A stretch of 64,000 bases of DNA. Origin: Pseudomonas lini. Its GTDB lineage: Bacteria; Pseudomonadota; Gammaproteobacteria; Pseudomonadales; Pseudomonadaceae. The notes below the pieces were generated by a model. The model ran no database searches. It saw only the letters and a list, made by a program, of their open reading frames with translations, and had not been told where the DNA came from. Shown piece after piece: positions 36,935-45,322 of this stretch (position 1 is the first letter of the stretch; the number at the start of each line of letters is the position of its first letter). Where the stretch lies: contig NZ_JYLB01000003.1 in NCBI RefSeq assembly GCF_001042905.1, forward strand, positions 620,001 to 684,000, in the 5' to 3' direction. The translations under genes were made by a program, and so were the position numbers.

Positions 36935-37086
36935 GGCATGTCTCGAAAAGAATAAAAAGCGAAGATCAAAGCGAACTTCCAACAAGAGCCGAATGGTAAC
37001 AGGCGTAGCCTGCCACGCTCCAGTGAGTGGGGTATTTAAGAAGACTGATGTCGGGATTGCGCCAGGGCTTTGGACCATGGTGCGCC

Positions 37087-37178
37087 TTTCGCGGGCAAGC
37101 CTCGCTCCTACAGGGCCGTGTCGTTAACCCATTTTGCGACCGACACGCCCCTGTAGGAGCGAGGCTTGCCCGCGAAGA
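37087..37178. repeat. REPIN: inverted REP pair (GGCAAGCCTCGCTCCTACAG)
   Basis: TTCGCGGGCAAGCCTCGCTCC plus TACAGGG is matched by CCCTGTAGGAGCGAGGCTTGCCCGCGAA on the right, around a spacer of roughly 35 bases that itself contains GTGTCG/CGACAC. It lies between uvrB and gltX. Confidence 0.88.
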
Positions 37179-37201
37179 GGCCCTCACAGACAACACAAAG
37201 T

Positions 37202-39217
37202 TCAAACGACCAACAACCGCTCCCGCAACTTGCCGATTTCGTCGCGCAGCTGTGCCGCAGCTTCGAATTCCAGGTCGCGGGCGAGCTGGTACATCTTTTC
37301 TTCCAGCTGACGAATGCGCTTGCTGATCTCGCTCGGCGAGCGCAGTTCGGCCTCGTATTTGGCACTTTCCTCGGCGGCCTTGGCCATGCCTTTGCGTTTC
37401 TTGCTGCGCGAACCCGGCACGACTGCGCCTTCCATGATGTCGGCGACGTCCTTGAACACCCCCTTCGGCGTGATGCCATTGGCCAGGTTGAAGGCGATCT
37501 GCTTGTCGCGACGACGCTCGGTTTCGCCGATCGCTCGCTCCATGGAACCGGTGATGCGATCCGCGTACAGAATCGCCCGCCCATTGAGGTTGCGCGCTGC
37601 CCGGCCGATGGTCTGGATCAGCGAGCGCTCGGAACGCAGGAAGCCTTCCTTGTCGGCATCGAGAATCGCCACCAGCGAGACTTCCGGCATGTCCAGGCCT
37701 TCACGCAGCAGGTTGATCCCCACCAGCACATCGAAGACGCCGAGGCGCAAGTCACGGATAATTTCGACCCGCTCCACGGTGTCGATGTCCGAGTGCAGAT
37801 AACGCACACGCACGCCGTGGTCGGCCAGGTAATCGGTCAAGTCTTCGGACATGCGCTTGGTCAGCGTGGTGACCAGCACCCGCTCTTCCAGGGCCACACG
37901 CTTGCTGATTTCCGAGAGCAGGTCGTCGACCTGAGTCAATGCCGGACGGATTTCGATTTGCGGGTCCACCAGACCGGTTGGGCGCACCAATTGCTCGACC
38001 ACTCGACCGGCGTGTTCCGCCTCGTAATTGCCCGGCGTGGCCGAGACAAAAATCGTTTGGGGGCTGATACTTTCGAATTCGTCGAAACGCATCGGCCGGT
38101 TGTCCAGCGCGGACGGCAGACGGAAGCCGTACTCGACCAGCGTCTCTTTACGGGAACGGTCACCTTTATACATGGCGCCGACTTGCGGCACGCTGACGTG
38201 GGATTCGTCGATCACCAACAAGGCGTCCGCCGGCAGGTAGTCGAACAAAGTGGGTGGCGCCTGGCCGGACTCACGGCCCGAGAGGTAGCGCGAATAGTTT
38301 TCGATGCCGTTGCAGTAGCCCAGCTCGAGGATCATCTCCAGGTCGAAACGGGTGCGCTGCTCCAGTCGCTGGGCTTCCACCAGTTTGTTATTGGAGCGCA
38401 GGTATTCCAGGCGCTCCTGCAATTCGACCTTGATCCCTTCGGTAGCTTCGAGCAGGGTTTCCCGCGGCGTCACGTAGTGGCTCTTCGGATAGAAGGTGAA
38501 ACGCGGCAGTTTGCGAATGACTTCACCGGTCAGCGGGTCGAAGGCGGACAGGCTCTCCACCTCGTCATCGAACAGCTCGATGCGGATCGCTTCGAAATCG
38601 GATTCCGCCGGGTGGATATCAATCACATCGCCGCGCACCCGGAAAGTCGCCCGGGCGAAGTCCATGTCGTTGCGGGTGTATTGCAGGTCGGCCAGACGAC
38701 GCAGCAGCGCGCGCTGGTCGAGCTTGTCGCCGCGATCGACGTGCAACACCATCTTCAAATAGGTTTCCGGACTGCCCAGACCGTAGATGCAGGACACCGT
38801 GGTGACGATGATCGCGTCCTTGCGCTCCAGCAACGCTTTGGTCGCGGACAGGCGCATCTGCTCAATGTGGTCGTTGATCGAGGCATCCTTCTCGATGAAG
38901 GTGTCGGATGATGGCACGTAGGCTTCGGGCTGGTAGTAGTCGTAATAGGAGACGAAGTATTCAACCGCGTTGTTCGGGAAGAACGCCTTGAATTCGCCAT
39001 ACAACTGCGCGGCCAGAGTCTTGTTGGGCGCCAGCACCAGTGTCGGGCGCTGTATCTGGGCGATCACGTTGGCAATGCTGAAGGTCTTGCCCGAGCCGGT
39101 CACACCGAGCAACGTCTGGTGCGCCAGCCCGGCCTCAATGCCCTCGACCATCAGGCGGATGGCTTCCGGCTGATCGCCGGCGGGCTCGAAGCGGGTGACT
39201 AGCTGGAATTCAGACAT
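37202..39217 (-). CDS. uvrB: Excinuclease ABC subunit B
   Basis: 671 residues, full length. Walker [15 protein letters not shown] (about 39-52), the DNA-clamping beta-hairpin region [12 protein letters not shown], Walker B region with [13 protein letters not shown], helicase motif [10 protein letters not shown], and the C-terminal UVR domain ([30 protein letters not shown]) that contacts UvrC. It verifies damage and loads UvrC in nucleotide excision repair. No LexA box (CTG-N10-CAG) was found upstream. Confidence 0.97.
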   Translation of the reverse strand: MSEFQLVTRFEPAGDQPEAIRLMVEGIEAGLAHQTLLGVTGSGKTFSIANVIAQIQRPTLVLAPNKTLAAQLYGEFKAFFPNNAVEYFVSYYDYYQPEAYVPSSDTFIEKDASINDHIEQMRLSATKALLERKDAIIVTTVSCIYGLGSPETYLKMVLHVDRGDKLDQRALLRRLADLQYTRNDMDFARATFRVRGDVIDIHPAESDFEAIRIELFDDEVESLSAFDPLTGEVIRKLPRFTFYPKSHYVTPRETLLEATEGIKVELQERLEYLRSNNKLVEAQRLEQRTRFDLEMILELGYCNGIENYSRYLSGRESGQAPPTLFDYLPADALLVIDESHVSVPQVGAMYKGDRSRKETLVEYGFRLPSALDNRPMRFDEFESISPQTIFVSATPGNYEAEHAGRVVEQLVRPTGLVDPQIEIRPALTQVDDLLSEISKRVALEERVLVTTLTKRMSEDLTDYLADHGVRVRYLHSDIDTVERVEIIRDLRLGVFDVLVGINLLREGLDMPEVSLVAILDADKEGFLRSERSLIQTIGRAARNLNGRAILYADRITGSMERAIGETERRRDKQIAFNLANGITPKGVFKDVADIMEGAVVPGSRSKKRKGMAKAAEESAKYEAELRSPSEISKRIRQLEEKMYQLARDLEFEAAAQLRDEIGKLRERLLVV

Positions 39218-39569
39218 AAATACCTCTCGGTTCTCGGTGCGGGGATTCGCGCCTGTCCGGTCAAACCGGACAGCAACGAAAAAGACCGCAAACGACCGAT
39301 GTCGCCCGAGGAAAAAACTGGATTGTGCTCAATGTGGAGCCGATTGCCATCGCTTTCAAGGCAAACGTCCTACATCAGGTAGAACCTTTGACGACATCAC
39401 TCAACCAACGATCGAAAAATAATTGGAAAAACTTACCGTAAAAGCCGAATCGCCTGTCGCCATCAATCGCTGATGGCCTCTATACTAGCTCCCCGTTTGT
39501 GCACCGCTCTAGTGCATTCGGCTGGAGCGCGACACGTCCCTCCACACTCCATTCAGAGCCGCCGCAATA
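39218..39569. other. Divergent uvrB-aminotransferase intergenic region (352 bases)
   Basis: No open frame of substance. It holds a perfect 8-base-stem palindrome, CTGTCCGG-TCAAA-CCGGACAG (39253-39273), close to uvrB. The middle is AT-rich, and a second palindrome with a -10-like element near the aminotransferase is listed separately. Confidence 0.7.
39459..39486 (+). promoter_or_regulatory. Candidate operator and -10 element upstream of the aminotransferase
   Basis: The perfect inverted repeat GCCATCA-ATCGC-TGATGGC (39459-39477) ends three bases before TATACT (39481-39486), a good -10 hexamer 84 bases before the start codon. No good -35 is seen at standard spacing, which suggests activator dependence or that the palindrome is a protein site overlapping the -35. 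It does not resemble a TyrR/PhhR box (TGTAAA-N6-TTTACA). Confidence 0.4.
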
Positions 39570-40766
39570 ATGAGCCTGTTCTCCGCTGTCGAAATGGCAC
39601 CACGCGATCCAATCCTGGGCCTCAACGAAGCATTTAATGCCGATACCCGTACCAACAAGGTCAACCTGGGGGTCGGTGTTTACTGCGACGAGGAGGGGCG
39701 AATTCCACTCCTGCGCGCCGTTGTCGAAGCCGAGACGATTCGCGCCGCTCAACACGTTTCCCGTGGCTACTTGCCGATCGACGGCATCGCCGCCTACGAC
39801 CAGGCCGTGCAGAAACTGCTGTTCGGCAATGATTCGCCGCTGATCGCCGCTGGCCGGGTTATCACCACCCAAGCTGTCGGCGGTACCGGCGCGCTGAAAA
39901 TTGGTGCCGACTTCCTCAAGCAACTGCTGCCGAACGCCGTCGTGGCAATCAGCGACCCGAGCTGGGAAAACCACCGAGCGCTGTTCGAAACCGCCGGCTT
40001 CCCGGTGCAGAACTATCGCTACTACGACGCCGCCACCCACGACGTTAACCGCGCCGGCCTGCTGGAAGACCTGAACGCCCTGCCGTCCGGCTCGATCGTT
40101 GTGCTGCACGCTTGCTGCCACAACCCGACCGGCGTGGACCTGAGCCCGGCGGACTGGAAAAACGTGCTGGAGGTGGTCAAGGCCAAAGGTCACGTGCCAT
40201 TCCTCGACATGGCCTACCAGGGCTTTGGCGACGGCATCGATGAAGACGCCGCGGCCGTGCGCCTGTTCGCCGAATCGGACCTGACCTTCTTCGTTTCCAG
40301 CTCGTTCTCCAAATCCTTCTCGCTGTACGGCGAGCGCGTTGGCGCCCTGTCGATCGTCAGCGAATCGAAAGAAGAAGGCGCACGCGTGCTGTCGCAAGTC
40401 AAACGCGTGATCCGCACCAACTACTCCAACCCGCCGACCCACGGTGCAAGCATCGTCGCCGCCGTGCTGAACAGCCCGGTACTGCGCGCCCAGTGGGAAG
40501 AAGAACTGGCAGAAATGCGCCTGCGGATTCGCGGCATGCGCACCCAGATGGTCGACCTGCTGGCGAAAAACGCTCCACAGCGTGATTTCAGCTTCGTCGG
40601 TCGCCAGCGCGGCATGTTCTCCTACTCCGGCCTGACGGTTGAGCAGGTAACCCGTCTGCGCAACGAGTTCGGCATCTACGCCCTGGACACCGGCCGCATC
40701 TGCGTTGCCGCGCTGAACCAGAGCAACATCGACGCTGTGACCAAGGCCATCGTTCAGGTGATCTGA
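39570..40766 (+). CDS. Aromatic amino acid aminotransferase (TyrB/PhhC/AspC family)
   Basis: 398 residues, class I PLP aminotransferase of subgroup I-alpha. Signature segments are NLGVGVY, QAVGGTGALKIGADFL, WENHRALF, HACCHNPTGVDL and DMAYQGFGDG; the PLP lysine is in SSSFSKSFSLYGERVGAL and the carboxylate-binding arginine is near the C-terminus (DTGRICVAAL). It interconverts phenylalanine/tyrosine or aspartate with their 2-oxo acids. P. aeruginosa has the same gene divergent from uvrB as I recall. A strong terminator follows it. Confidence 0.92.
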   Translation: MSLFSAVEMAPRDPILGLNEAFNADTRTNKVNLGVGVYCDEEGRIPLLRAVVEAETIRAAQHVSRGYLPIDGIAAYDQAVQKLLFGNDSPLIAAGRVITTQAVGGTGALKIGADFLKQLLPNAVVAISDPSWENHRALFETAGFPVQNYRYYDAATHDVNRAGLLEDLNALPSGSIVVLHACCHNPTGVDLSPADWKNVLEVVKAKGHVPFLDMAYQGFGDGIDEDAAAVRLFAESDLTFFVSSSFSKSFSLYGERVGALSIVSESKEEGARVLSQVKRVIRTNYSNPPTHGASIVAAVLNSPVLRAQWEEELAEMRLRIRGMRTQMVDLLAKNAPQRDFSFVGRQRGMFSYSGLTVEQVTRLRNEFGIYALDTGRICVAALNQSNIDAVTKAIVQVI

Positions 40767-40782
40767 GTCTTTGCGTGATATG

Positions 40783-40815
40783 AAAACGGGAAGCCATAGG
40801 GCTTCCCGTTTTTTA
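40783..40815 (+). terminator. Rho-independent terminator of the aminotransferase gene
   Basis: An AACGGGAAGCC/GGCTTCCCGTT stem with a four-base loop followed by six T residues, 17 bases past the stop. Confidence 0.92.
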
Positions 40816-40875
40816 TTTGTCTTTGATAATTCCCAGTTCGGCGACTGGTCACTCTAGACTGCACACAGATCAAAA

Positions 40876-40976
40876 ATGTGGGAGCGGGCTTGCTCGCGAA
40901 AGCGGTCTATCTGTCACATTGATGCTGGATGTCCCGCCGCCTTCGCGAGCAAGCCCGCTCCCACAGGTTATGAGTA
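40876..40976. repeat. REPIN: inverted REP pair (GTGGGAGCGGGCTTGCTCGC)
   Basis: TGTGGGAGCGGGCTTGCTCG plus CGAA is matched by TTCGCGAGCAAGCCCGCTCC plus CACA around a spacer of about 50 bases. It lies between the terminator and a small membrane-protein gene. Confidence 0.88.
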
Positions 40977-41001
40977 CACCCGAGAATTCTTGAGAACCCA
41001 C

Positions 41002-41202
41002 ATGAAAAACGATGACCTACGCGCCGACCGCGACGAGCTGGACCACTTCGTGCCCCGCTCCTCGGCCAAACGCGGTAATAACCTGGTGCTGCAAGTGGCT
41101 GCGGGCGTGTTCCTTGGCGGCCTGGCGTTGTGGCTGGTGCAACTGACCGCCACGATGCTGTACGCCAAACTGATGCTGGGCACCATTACCTTCGGCGGTT
41201 AA
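41002..41202 (+). CDS. Small single-span membrane protein, unknown
   Basis: 66 residues. A charged N-terminus (MKNDDLRADRDELDHFVPRS) is followed by one transmembrane helix (about 31-53, LQVAAGVFLGGLALWLVQLTATML) and a short tail. The 41 codons upstream in the same frame lie in REP DNA, so the ATG at 41002 is preferred, though its ribosome-binding site is weak. The stop codon shares bases with the stop of the opposite-strand gene at 41199 (TTAA). No family recognised. Confidence 0.55.
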   Translation: MKNDDLRADRDELDHFVPRSSAKRGNNLVLQVAAGVFLGGLALWLVQLTATMLYAKLMLGTITFGG

Positions 41203-41429
41203 GCCAATTCGGTCGCACGTTGGCTGGCCGCGTCGTCATAGGCCACATAAAGCGACTCGGCCACCTGGCTTTTGATCGCCTTGGTGCTTTCCAGGCCCAG
41301 TACAAAACCTTCGGCCTTGCCGCCCGCACGGTTCAATTCGTCAGCGGTGCTGGCCTGAGTGATGGCGTCGAACAGTTTCTCGGCGTGCGGGCCAACGCCT
41401 TTGGGCAGGCTGATCTGAGCGATGCTCAT
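41199..41429 (-). CDS. Small soluble protein, unknown
   Basis: 76 residues from the ATG at 41429, which has a GAGGTG ribosome-binding site (MSIAQISLPKGVGPHAEKL). Mostly helical prediction with no membrane segment; it contains the repeated alanine-rich helices LFDAITQASTADELNRAGGKAEGFVLGLESTKAIKSQVAESLYVAYDDAASQR. Tail-to-tail with the small membrane protein, sharing stop-codon bases. I do not recognise the family. Confidence 0.6.
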   Translation of the reverse strand: MSIAQISLPKGVGPHAEKLFDAITQASTADELNRAGGKAEGFVLGLESTKAIKSQVAESLYVAYDDAASQRATELA

Positions 41430-41654
41430 GCGAACACCTCGCTGTTTTGAGGTGTGAGGGTTAGGTGATTCATGGCGCATACCTTTTCGGCTGAGGGCCG
41501 GCAGCGCGTGTCACCACTTCCGGGCGACCATGGTAGACCTCTACCGCGATTCTGGTAACCGCCAATGGCCGATAACCCCCTCTGATCCGATGAAAACATC
41601 AAACTGCCAACAGAGGCTTGACTTCTCTTTTTGAATCAGTAACATAGACGCCAT

Positions 41655-41730
<76 letters not shown>

Positions 41731-41744
41731 GACAGCAAAATCGA

Positions 41745-41780
41745 AAAGCCCCTGAATCGAAAGATTCAGGGGCTTTTTTG
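41745..41780 (+). terminator. Rho-independent terminator of tRNA-Asn
   Basis: An AAAGCCCCTGAATC/GATTCAGGGGCTTT stem with a GAAA loop, then a T-run, 15 bases after the tRNA. Confidence 0.92.
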
Positions 41781-41793
41781 TGCTCGCTATAAA

Positions 41794-41881
41794 GTCAAAA
41801 GATCGCAGCCTGCGGCAACTCCGGGGATCGCATCGCACACGAATCCCCGTAGAGCTGCCGCAGGCTGCGATCTTTTGATCT
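41794..41881. repeat. Inverted repeat pair of the GATCAAAAGATCGCAG class
   Basis: The left arm begins TCAAAAGATCGCAGCCTGCGG. The right arm begins AGAGCTGCCGCAGGCTGCGA and ends TCTTTTGATC. The inner parts also pair imperfectly through GGGGAT/ATCCCC. It is a variant of the 32564 element, located between the tRNA-Asn terminator and the permease stop. Confidence 0.85.
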
Positions 41882-41907
41882 ACCTGCCTTTTTATCGGGT
41901 ACCGCCG

Positions 41908-43425
41908 TCAGACATGCTCACTGCTTTTCGCATGCACCGCTCGCGGCTCTGCATGCCCATGCTCTGCCTCCACCACCGGAATCTCATTCCCGTCGCAGTC
42001 ACGCAGCTTGCCTTCGCTGAAGTAATCCCCTTCCCGCAATGCCGCCAGATCCTGATAACGCAAGACCCGCTCGGTACCGGCCGCAAACACCGATTGTTGA
42101 TCCGAGTTGCCGGCGGTGAGGTGGTTGAAGGCCAGGTTCAGAACGATGGCCATGATCGCCGAAGAGCTGATGCCCGAGTGGAAGATCGTCGCGAACCAGC
42201 TAGGGAAGTGGTCGTAGAAGTTCGGTGCAGCGATGGGGATCATGCCGAAACCGATGGAGGTGGCGACGATGATCAGGTTGACGTTGTTGCGGTAGTCGAC
42301 CTTGGACAGCGTCCGAATGCCGCTGGCCGCCACGGTGCCGAACAGCACGATGCCGGCGCCACCGAGCACGGAGGTTGGTACGGCGGCGATGACCCGACCC
42401 ATGAATGGCAGCAATCCGAGTACCACCAGGAACACACCGCCAGTGGCCACCACGAAACGGCTCTTGATCCCGGTTACCGCCACCAGCCCGACGTTCTGGG
42501 CGAAGGCGCTCTGGGTGAAGGAGCCGAAGATCGGCGCGATCATGCTCGACAGCATGTCGGCGCGCAGGCCGTTGCCCAGGCGTTTGGAGTCGACTTTGGT
42601 GTCAATGATTTCACCGACGGCCAGAATGTCGGCGGAGGTTTCCACCAGGGTCACCATGATCACAATGCACATCGACAGGATCGCGGCGAAGTGGAAGGTC
42701 GGCATGCCGAAATGGAACGGTGCCGGGAAGCCGAACATCGGGCCTTGGGTGACGGACGAGAAATCCGCCATGCCGAGGAACACGGCGATAACTGTGCCGA
42801 TGACCATGGCCAAGAGGATCGACAAACGGGAGATAGTTGCACTGCCGATCTTGCTGAGTAGCAGCACCAGCACCAACGTCACCGCCGCCAGGCCGATGTT
42901 CGCCATGCTGCCGAAGTCCGGAGCATGGCTGTTGCCGCCCATGGCCCAGCGTGCGGCCACCGGCATCAGCGTCAGGCCGATAGTGGTGATCACAATGCCC
43001 GTCACCAGCGGCGGAAAGAACTTGGTGATTCGCGAGAACACCGGCGTGATCAGCAAGCCGATCAGCGACGCGGCAATCACCGCCCCGAGAATTGACTGAA
43101 AGCCGCCCTCCCCACCACTGCTGACAATCGCCACCATGGTCGCAACGCCGGAGAAAGACACACCCTGCACCAGCGGCAACTGACAACCGAAAAACGGTAA
43201 ACCCAGGGTCTGCAGCAATGTCGCCAGCCCCCCTGCGAACAATGAAGCAGCAATCAACAAACCGATGTCCGCCGGCGAAAGCCCGGCAGCCTGACCGATG
43301 ATCAAAGGCACCGCGACGATACCGCCGTACATGGTCAGAACGTGTTGCAGGCCATAAGCCATATTCGCGCCGATCCCGAGATTCTCATCCTCGGGCCGTT
43401 GTTGTGAAACATGGGGCGTTTTCAT
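41908..43425 (-). CDS. NCS2-family xanthine/uracil-type permease
   Basis: 505 residues from the ATG at 43425; the 19 codons upstream are disregarded. About 12-14 membrane segments. The NAT signature is QNVGLVAVTG (Q-N-x-G-x4-T-G) after TQSAFA, and the conserved TM8 acidic segment is VETSADILAVGEI, both typical of the purine (xanthine/uric acid) branch of nucleobase-ascorbate transporters. The C-terminal tail is cytoplasmic and acidic/His-rich. It imports a purine by proton symport. No purine catabolic genes are adjacent, so the substrate is inferred from family. Confidence 0.88.
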   Translation of the reverse strand: MKTPHVSQQRPEDENLGIGANMAYGLQHVLTMYGGIVAVPLIIGQAAGLSPADIGLLIAASLFAGGLATLLQTLGLPFFGCQLPLVQGVSFSGVATMVAIVSSGGEGGFQSILGAVIAASLIGLLITPVFSRITKFFPPLVTGIVITTIGLTLMPVAARWAMGGNSHAPDFGSMANIGLAAVTLVLVLLLSKIGSATISRLSILLAMVIGTVIAVFLGMADFSSVTQGPMFGFPAPFHFGMPTFHFAAILSMCIVIMVTLVETSADILAVGEIIDTKVDSKRLGNGLRADMLSSMIAPIFGSFTQSAFAQNVGLVAVTGIKSRFVVATGGVFLVVLGLLPFMGRVIAAVPTSVLGGAGIVLFGTVAASGIRTLSKVDYRNNVNLIIVATSIGFGMIPIAAPNFYDHFPSWFATIFHSGISSSAIMAIVLNLAFNHLTAGNSDQQSVFAAGTERVLRYQDLAALREGDYFSEGKLRDCDGNEIPVVEAEHGHAEPRAVHAKSSEHV

Positions 43426-43657
43426 GGTTGGGGGGTTCCCTGGTTTTTGTTGTGCGCACACTGTATTCAATAGTCGGGACAAATGTCTATAGAGTTGTAT
43501 ACAACTAACCGGTCAGATTATGGACAGATGTTCACACCGCCCTTTAGCCGCAGAGCCCCCAGCCTAAAAACTCTTGAAATACATCCTTCCTCCCCTTTCC
43601 CTCCCCACCGCTAATCTTTTGCTTTCCAAGCGACCGCCGGCACGGCCGCCTCTCGCT

Positions 43658-43678
43658 TATACATATAAAGTATGCATA
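43658..43678. promoter_or_regulatory. Candidate operator of the brnTA operon
   Basis: TATACATA and TATGCATA are related half-sites separated by five bases (TAAAG), ending directly at the BrnT start codon. BrnA-type antitoxins autoregulate through palindromes at the operon start, so this is a plausible BrnTA binding site that may overlap the -10 region. Confidence 0.45.
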
Positions 43679-43960
43679 ATGAAGTCATTCGAAATTCAGT
43701 ACCACAAGGCAAAGAACGCGGCCAACAAACTAAAGCATCAAGGCATCAGCCTCGCCGACACAGAACCGGTGTTTTATGACGAACGAGCCCTGACGCTTCA
43801 GGACAACCACCATGATGAGCCGCGATGGATCATCGTCGGGCTGGATGCCAAAGGTCGACTGCTGGTCGTTGCATACACCTACCGCGACCCGAATTTCGTG
43901 CGAATCATTTCCGCGCGCATCGCCACCAAAAACGAGCGTCGCCACTATATGGAGGCTTGA
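43679..43960 (+). CDS. brnT: BrnT-family ribonuclease toxin
   Basis: 93 residues from the ATG at 43679; the longer frame upstream lacks family similarity. BrnT hallmarks are an N-terminal FEIQYHKAKNAANKLKHQGISLADTEPVF (the usual D-P-K-K-x-x-x-N-x-x-K-H-G region, here diverged), and DEPRWIIVGLDAKGRLLVVAYTYRDPNFVRIISARIATKNERRHY ending in the RIISAR...ER..Y segment. The fold is RelE-like and the toxin cleaves RNA to arrest growth. The antitoxin follows four bases later. Confidence 0.9.
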   Translation: MKSFEIQYHKAKNAANKLKHQGISLADTEPVFYDERALTLQDNHHDEPRWIIVGLDAKGRLLVVAYTYRDPNFVRIISARIATKNERRHYMEA

Positions 43961-43963
43961 CCG

Positions 43964-44308
43964 ATGAAAGATGAATACGACTTCAGCAACGCCAAGCGTG
44001 GAGCGGTTGCCTCCAGCAAAGGCAAGACCCGAATCACCATCATGCTCGATGATGTCGTCATAGAGGCCGCGCGTGCGTCGGCAGAAAGCGAGGGGTATGG
44101 CTATCAGACGGTAATCAACAATACCCTGCGCCAGGCATTGCTCAGCGATAAAGGCAAAACGGCGAAGCCCGATCAGAACCCTGCCGTTGCAAATGTCGGG
44201 CATCTCAAAAAAGGAATAACGGCCTCCGAGCTGAAAAGCCTGGAGAAAAAATTGTCAGAGGCCCTCAGCGAAATCCATCACGTGATGGAGCTTGAAGTTC
44301 GTTCCTAG
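43964..44308 (+). CDS. brnA: BrnA-family antitoxin
   Basis: 114 residues. The ribbon-helix-helix segment is KTRITIMLDDVVIEAARASAESEGYGYQTVINNTLRQAL (about 21-59). A longer than usual Lys/Glu-rich C-terminal tail (about 60-114, KKGITASELKSLEKKLSEALSEIHHVMEL) is predicted helical. It neutralises BrnT and probably represses the operon. It starts three bases after the toxin stop with a GGAGG ribosome-binding site inside the toxin's end. Confidence 0.88.
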   Translation: MKDEYDFSNAKRGAVASSKGKTRITIMLDDVVIEAARASAESEGYGYQTVINNTLRQALLSDKGKTAKPDQNPAVANVGHLKKGITASELKSLEKKLSEALSEIHHVMELEVRS

Positions 44309-44327
44309 ACACAACACCGACCAAAAG

Positions 44328-44357
44328 AAAAAGGGGCGAATTGATTAAATCCGCCCC
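44328..44357 (-). terminator. Terminator between brnA and the N-acetyltransferase gene
   Basis: GGGGCG pairs with CGCCCC around an AT-rich 13-base loop, followed on the minus strand by CTTTTTCTTTT. It serves the N-acetyltransferase gene and may stop brnTA transcripts weakly. Confidence 0.65.
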
Positions 44358-44369
44358 ATTGCATGACGC

Positions 44370-45209
44370 TCAACTTACCTGCGACACAGGCTCAATCAAC
44401 CGCTCCAGCACCCGTTTCAACACTTCCGGCGCTGGCACTCGAATCCCGAATTCACTTTCCAGTAACCCGATCAACTCATCCACATCCGCCACCTGCCGCC
44501 GTTCGCTGTCACTGCCCATGCAATGAATGGCAAAACTGCCGTTATTCAATGTGCGTCGCCATCCCTCCCCCGTCCGCGCCACCATCAGTTGTTTCACGAA
44601 GGACGATTCGGGATAGGTCGATACGTACCAGTTGCCGAGGGTGTAATCGATGTCTTCCTGACGCTGCAGATCGAAGATGTACATCGCCCGCCATTCACCG
44701 CCGACGTTGGCGCGCAGGGTGTAGCCGTCGGCATGCGGTTCAATGCGATAGGGTTCGTGGGGCGTGAACTGCTCGACTTCGGTATCCAGCATCAGCGGTG
44801 CGGTGGGCACCATGCCGCCGAAGCCGACGTCGGTGATGTAGCGCACGCCATCCAGGGTCACCAGGCTCAAGCGGTGCGTCCGTGCGGTCCACGCGCTTTC
44901 GGGCTGGCCCATGACCACGCGACCGGTGATACCACGTGCGTCGAAGCCCAATGTCTGAAGCAAGGCCAGGAACAGGTTGTTGAGTTCGTAGCAGTAGCCA
45001 CCACGACCGTCGTGGAGGACTTTCTGCTCTATGGACGGCAGATCGATGAGCACCGGTTCGCCTAATAACGTGGTGAGGTTTTCGAACGGAAAGGCACCCG
45101 TGTGGCGCAGTTGCAGTTGTCGCAGGGTTTCCAGGGTCGGTGCCGGGGGCGTATCGAAGCCCAGGCGCTGCAGGTACAGCGCAAGATTTGTCAGTCGTGT
45201 CTCGCTCAT
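44370..45209 (-). CDS. nat: Arylamine N-acetyltransferase
   Basis: 279 residues, full NAT length. The catalytic triad is visible as C73 (RGGYCYELN), H112 (ARTHRLSLV) and D127 (ITDVGFGGMVP), with the PFENL segment near residue 42. It transfers acetyl from acetyl-CoA to arylamines, arylhydrazines and hydroxylamines, and in bacteria can act in detoxification or secondary metabolism. No biosynthetic cluster is adjacent, so a detoxification or housekeeping role is more likely here. Confidence 0.92.
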   Translation of the reverse strand: MSETRLTNLALYLQRLGFDTPPAPTLETLRQLQLRHTGAFPFENLTTLLGEPVLIDLPSIEQKVLHDGRGGYCYELNNLFLALLQTLGFDARGITGRVVMGQPESAWTARTHRLSLVTLDGVRYITDVGFGGMVPTAPLMLDTEVEQFTPHEPYRIEPHADGYTLRANVGGEWRAMYIFDLQRQEDIDYTLGNWYVSTYPESSFVKQLMVARTGEGWRRTLNNGSFAIHCMGSDSERRQVADVDELIGLLESEFGIRVPAPEVLKRVLERLIEPVSQVS

Positions 45210-45322
45210 CGCTCAATCCTTTATGCAGAGGTCCGCGGATCGCTCCGCCGATGGGCGCCATGTATAAGGGAAAACACGGTCGGACTGACAATTGATTTAG
45301 CCAATCGCCGCACACGCCAAGA

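Noticed and set aside
37166..38911. 581-codon plus-strand open frame, and similar ones opposite gltX, leuC, asd, leuB, copA, copD and the L,D-transpeptidase
   Set aside because: All are mirror frames of well-identified genes and carry no signal, motif or ribosome-binding site of their own.
39253..39273. LexA (SOS) box before uvrB
   Set aside because: CTG and CAG ends are present but separated by 15 bases instead of 10, and the centre is GC-rich rather than AT-rich. It is a palindrome of another kind.
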